NCBI GenBank assembly: GCA_003134995.1
Contig: PLDC01000015.1
Location: 248,001-312,000 of the forward strand
Source: Acidobacteriaceae bacterium
GTDB lineage: Bacteria > Acidobacteriota > Terriglobia > Terriglobales > Acidobacteriaceae
Reading direction: 5' to 3'
Length of the DNA stretch: 64,000 nucleotides
The notes under the pieces are model-generated. The model saw only the letters and a program-made list of their open reading frames with translations, was not told where the DNA came from and searched no databases. Below are positions 62,021 through 64,000 of the stretch, in pieces. Both the position numbers and the translations under genes were made by a program. Numbering within the stretch: the first letter of the stretch is position 1; the number at the start of each line of letters is the position of its first letter.

Positions 62021-63076
62021 ATGCCAATCGATCACAACCATCCCGGAGCAACTCGCGAAATTCGTGGACAGGCTGGTGGCATTGAGCCCCATGCTCGAAA
62101 CGCGATCGCCATTCTTGGCGGGCATCCGCTCTTACAAAACTCTGGAATTCCTCTCGACCTGGACTGGGTGCAGGAAGTTCGCGTGAACACCAGCGCCGTG
62201 GAGCGCCGCGCCCAGACGCAGATCGCGCGAAGAACCGTGAAGAAAGAATGGCAGGCCGCCTGGCTTCTGCGGGCAATCACTTGCATGGATCTGACTACGC
62301 TTTCCGGCGACGATACGGACGAGCGAGTGCGCCGCCTGTGCGCCAAAGCGCGGCATCCGGTGCAACAGGATCTCGTACAGAAGCTTGGGATCGAAGAACT
62401 CGAGGTGAAGGTCGCCGCGGTTTGCGTCTATCACGTGTTCGTCGAAACCGCGCTGCACGCTTTGGAAGGCAGTGGCATCCACGTCGCTGCCGTGTCAACA
62501 GGCTTCCCGGCGGGCCTGTCGCCGCTGGCCGAGCGGGTGGCGGAGATTCGGCGCTCGGTGGAGGCGGGCGCGCACGAGATCGATGTGGTGATCACGCGCG
62601 CGCATGTGTTTGGCGGACGCTGGCAGGCACTGTATGACGAGATTGCCGCTTTCAAGCAAGCCTGCGGTGGCGCGCACATGAAGGTGATTCTCGCAACCGG
62701 CGATCTTCTAACCTTGCGCAATGTGGCGCGCGCCAGCGTGGTGGCTATGATGGCGGGGGCCGACTTCATCAAGACCTCGACCGGCAAAGAGGCTACCAAC
62801 GCGACGCTGCCGGTGGGTTTAGTGATGACTCGCGCGATTCGCGAATATGGTGAGCGCACTGGAATGGCTGTCGGTTTCAAGGCTGCCGGCGGGATTCGCA
62901 CCGCGAAGCAGTCGACTGACTGGCTTGCCATGATGAAGGAAGAACTCGGGCAGTCGTGGATGCGCGCAGAATTATTTCGCTTCGGTGCAAGCGGGTTGTT
63001 GGGCGACATCGAGCGGCAATTGGAGCACCACGCGACCGGGCGCTATTCGGCGGAGTATCGGCATCCCATCGCGTAG
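62021..63076 (+). CDS. deoC: Deoxyribose-phosphate aldolase, long form
   Basis: A class I aldolase of about 351 aa that cleaves deoxyribose-5-phosphate to acetaldehyde and glyceraldehyde-3-phosphate. The Schiff-base Lys is in GADFIKTSTGK, the second Lys in VGFKAAGGIRT, and AAVCVYHVFVE and STGFPAG fit the barrel strands. It is about 100 residues longer than the short bacterial DeoC, with an N-terminal helical extension as in the animal-type long form. ATG 62021 is preferred to TTG 61898, whose extra residues are not family-like. It is divergent from cdd. Confidence 0.93.
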   Translation: MPIDHNHPGATREIRGQAGGIEPHARNAIAILGGHPLLQNSGIPLDLDWVQEVRVNTSAVERRAQTQIARRTVKKEWQAAWLLRAITCMDLTTLSGDDTDERVRRLCAKARHPVQQDLVQKLGIEELEVKVAAVCVYHVFVETALHALEGSGIHVAAVSTGFPAGLSPLAERVAEIRRSVEAGAHEIDVVITRAHVFGGRWQALYDEIAAFKQACGGAHMKVILATGDLLTLRNVARASVVAMMAGADFIKTSTGKEATNATLPVGLVMTRAIREYGERTGMAVGFKAAGGIRTAKQSTDWLAMMKEELGQSWMRAELFRFGASGLLGDIERQLEHHATGRYSAEYRHPIA

Positions 63077-63118
63077 TTGCCGATGTAGTTGCTGTCGGGA
63101 AGAATCGAGCCTATCGAC

Positions 63119-64000
63119 ATGAGCATTGCAGAAAAATTTGTGGCGATGGAGTACGGTCCCGCTCCGGAGGATCCGAAAGAAGCGCAAGCCTGGCTGGAGC
63201 GTCACGGCCATCGCTTCGGGCACTTCATTAACGGCGCGTGGCAAGCGCCAGCCGCGGGCGAATATTTCGATACGGTCGATCCTTCCAACGGAGAGAAGCT
63301 CGCTTCGGTTGCGCAAGGATCGTCCGCTGATGTCGATGCCGCGGTGCAGGCTGCGCGCGCGGCTTATCCGAAATGGCTTGCGCTTACGCCCCATGTGCGG
63401 GCGCGATATTTATATGCTCTGGCGCGGTTGGTGCAGAAGCATGCGCGCCTTCTCGCTGTTCTGGAAACGATGGACAATGGAAAGCCGATCCGCGAGAGCC
63501 GCGATATCGATATTCCGCTAGTGGCGCGGCATTTTTATTACCACGCGGGCTGGGCGCAACTTCTTGAGCAGGAATTTCCTGAGTACGAGCCTTGCGGCGT
63601 TGTAGGGCAAATTATCCCCTGGAATTTTCCGTTGCTCATGGCGGCGTGGAAAATTGCCCCGGCTCTGGCCACTGGAAATACAGTGGTGCTCAAGCCTGCA
63701 GAATTCACTCCGCTGACCGCGATCGCGTTTGCTGAGTTGTGCCAGGAAGCGGGGTTGCCTGCTGGAGTCGTCAACATTGTGACTGGAGACGGAGCGACCG
63801 GCGAGGCGTTGGTGAAACATCCTGACGTGGACAAGATTGCGTTCACTGGCTCGACCGAAGTCGGACGCGCGATTCGCAGTGCGACCGCTGCAACTCACAA
63901 GCGGCTGTCGCTTGAGCTTGGAGGGAAATCTCCGTTCATCATTTTCGACGATGCTGATTTGGATAGCGCGGTCGAGGGATTGGTCGACGGAATCTGGTTC
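63119..64000 (+). CDS. Aldehyde dehydrogenase (N-terminal part; cut by window end)
   Basis: An open frame of 294 codons from ATG 63119 to the last base. NAD-dependent aldehyde dehydrogenase motifs are present: VGQIIPWNFPLLMAAWK, KPAEFTPLTA, the cofactor loop FTGSTEVGRAI and the catalytic-Glu segment LELGGKSPF. The catalytic Cys lies beyond the window. Following deoC by 42 bases, it probably oxidises the acetaldehyde made by that enzyme. Confidence 0.95.
   Translation, partial: MSIAEKFVAMEYGPAPEDPKEAQAWLERHGHRFGHFINGAWQAPAAGEYFDTVDPSNGEKLASVAQGSSADVDAAVQAARAAYPKWLALTPHVRARYLYALARLVQKHARLLAVLETMDNGKPIRESRDIDIPLVARHFYYHAGWAQLLEQEFPEYEPCGVVGQIIPWNFPLLMAAWKIAPALATGNTVVLKPAEFTPLTAIAFAELCQEAGLPAGVVNIVTGDGATGEALVKHPDVDKIAFTGSTEVGRAIRSATAATHKRLSLELGGKSPFIIFDDADLDSAVEGLVDGIWF

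Noticed and set aside
1-64000. CRISPR arrays, insertion sequences, integrases or phage genes
   Set aside because: Looked for because of the CHAT/sigma cluster; no regularly spaced repeats, transposase or integrase motifs were seen.

Overview
The window looks like a chromosomal segment of an Acidobacteriota member (Terriglobia / Koribacter-like). This is inferred from gene content, not from a marker gene. The indicators are a very large Oar-type TonB receptor with a carboxypeptidase-regulatory-like domain, an ASPIC/UnbV-FG-GAP-TPR giant, a sortilin/BNR protein, an SLBB export protein and a sigma/zinc-finger/CHAT cluster. No rRNA, complete tRNA, CRISPR array, transposase or phage gene was seen.

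Region 1 (about 1-20.3 kb) is an exopolysaccharide locus of the Wzx/Wzy type. It encodes an initiating polyprenyl glycosylphosphotransferase, a PAP2-Wzi fusion, a Wzz-like co-polymerase, a B12-binding-type radical SAM enzyme, three GT2 glycosyltransferases, a WsaF-like glycosyltransferase, a methyltransferase, a sugar epimerase/dehydratase, a flippase, an O-antigen polymerase/ligase-like protein and an SLBB outer-membrane exporter. A small DUF2062 membrane gene and a cut-off frame precede it. A sortilin-like BNR protein follows (20.6-23.8 kb).

Region 2 (about 23.9-32.0 kb) is the most unusual part. One strand carries an ECF-like sigma factor, a membrane zinc-finger anti-sigma-like protein, a 307-aa protein of unknown function, a TPR-CHAT caspase-like protease and a 52-aa protein. 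The opposite strand carries a papain-family protease with no visible signal peptide, fused to six lectin/propeller-like repeats, followed 16 bases later by a chagasin-family inhibitor of papain-like enzymes. This suggests a transcription-coupled proteolysis module, partly reminiscent of the TPR-CHAT/sigma arrangement of type III-E CRISPR systems but with no CRISPR component here.

Region 3 (about 32-46 kb) holds carbohydrate genes (hexuronate-type MFS transporter, KduI/IolB-family isomerase, GH3 glucosidase with PA14, aldose 1-epimerase), an orphan NarL-type regulator, the 1304-aa FG-GAP/ASPIC/redoxin/TPR protein, a divergent nucleoside hydrolase and a TPR protein. A TonB receptor with a recognisable promoter follows (46-49.8 kb).

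Region 4 (about 50-64 kb) is a nucleoside and pyrimidine catabolism island: ribokinase, beta-ureidopropionase-type amidohydrolase, NCS1 permease, LLM oxidoreductase, dihydropyrimidinase, a sugar/drug permease, exported nucleoside hydrolase, CNT nucleoside transporter, pyrimidine-nucleoside phosphorylase, cytidine deaminase, a long deoxyribose-phosphate aldolase and an aldehyde dehydrogenase cut by the window end. Together these would cleave nucleosides outside or inside the cell, import the products and degrade both base and sugar. A dihydropyrimidine dehydrogenase and a phosphopentomutase are not in the window.
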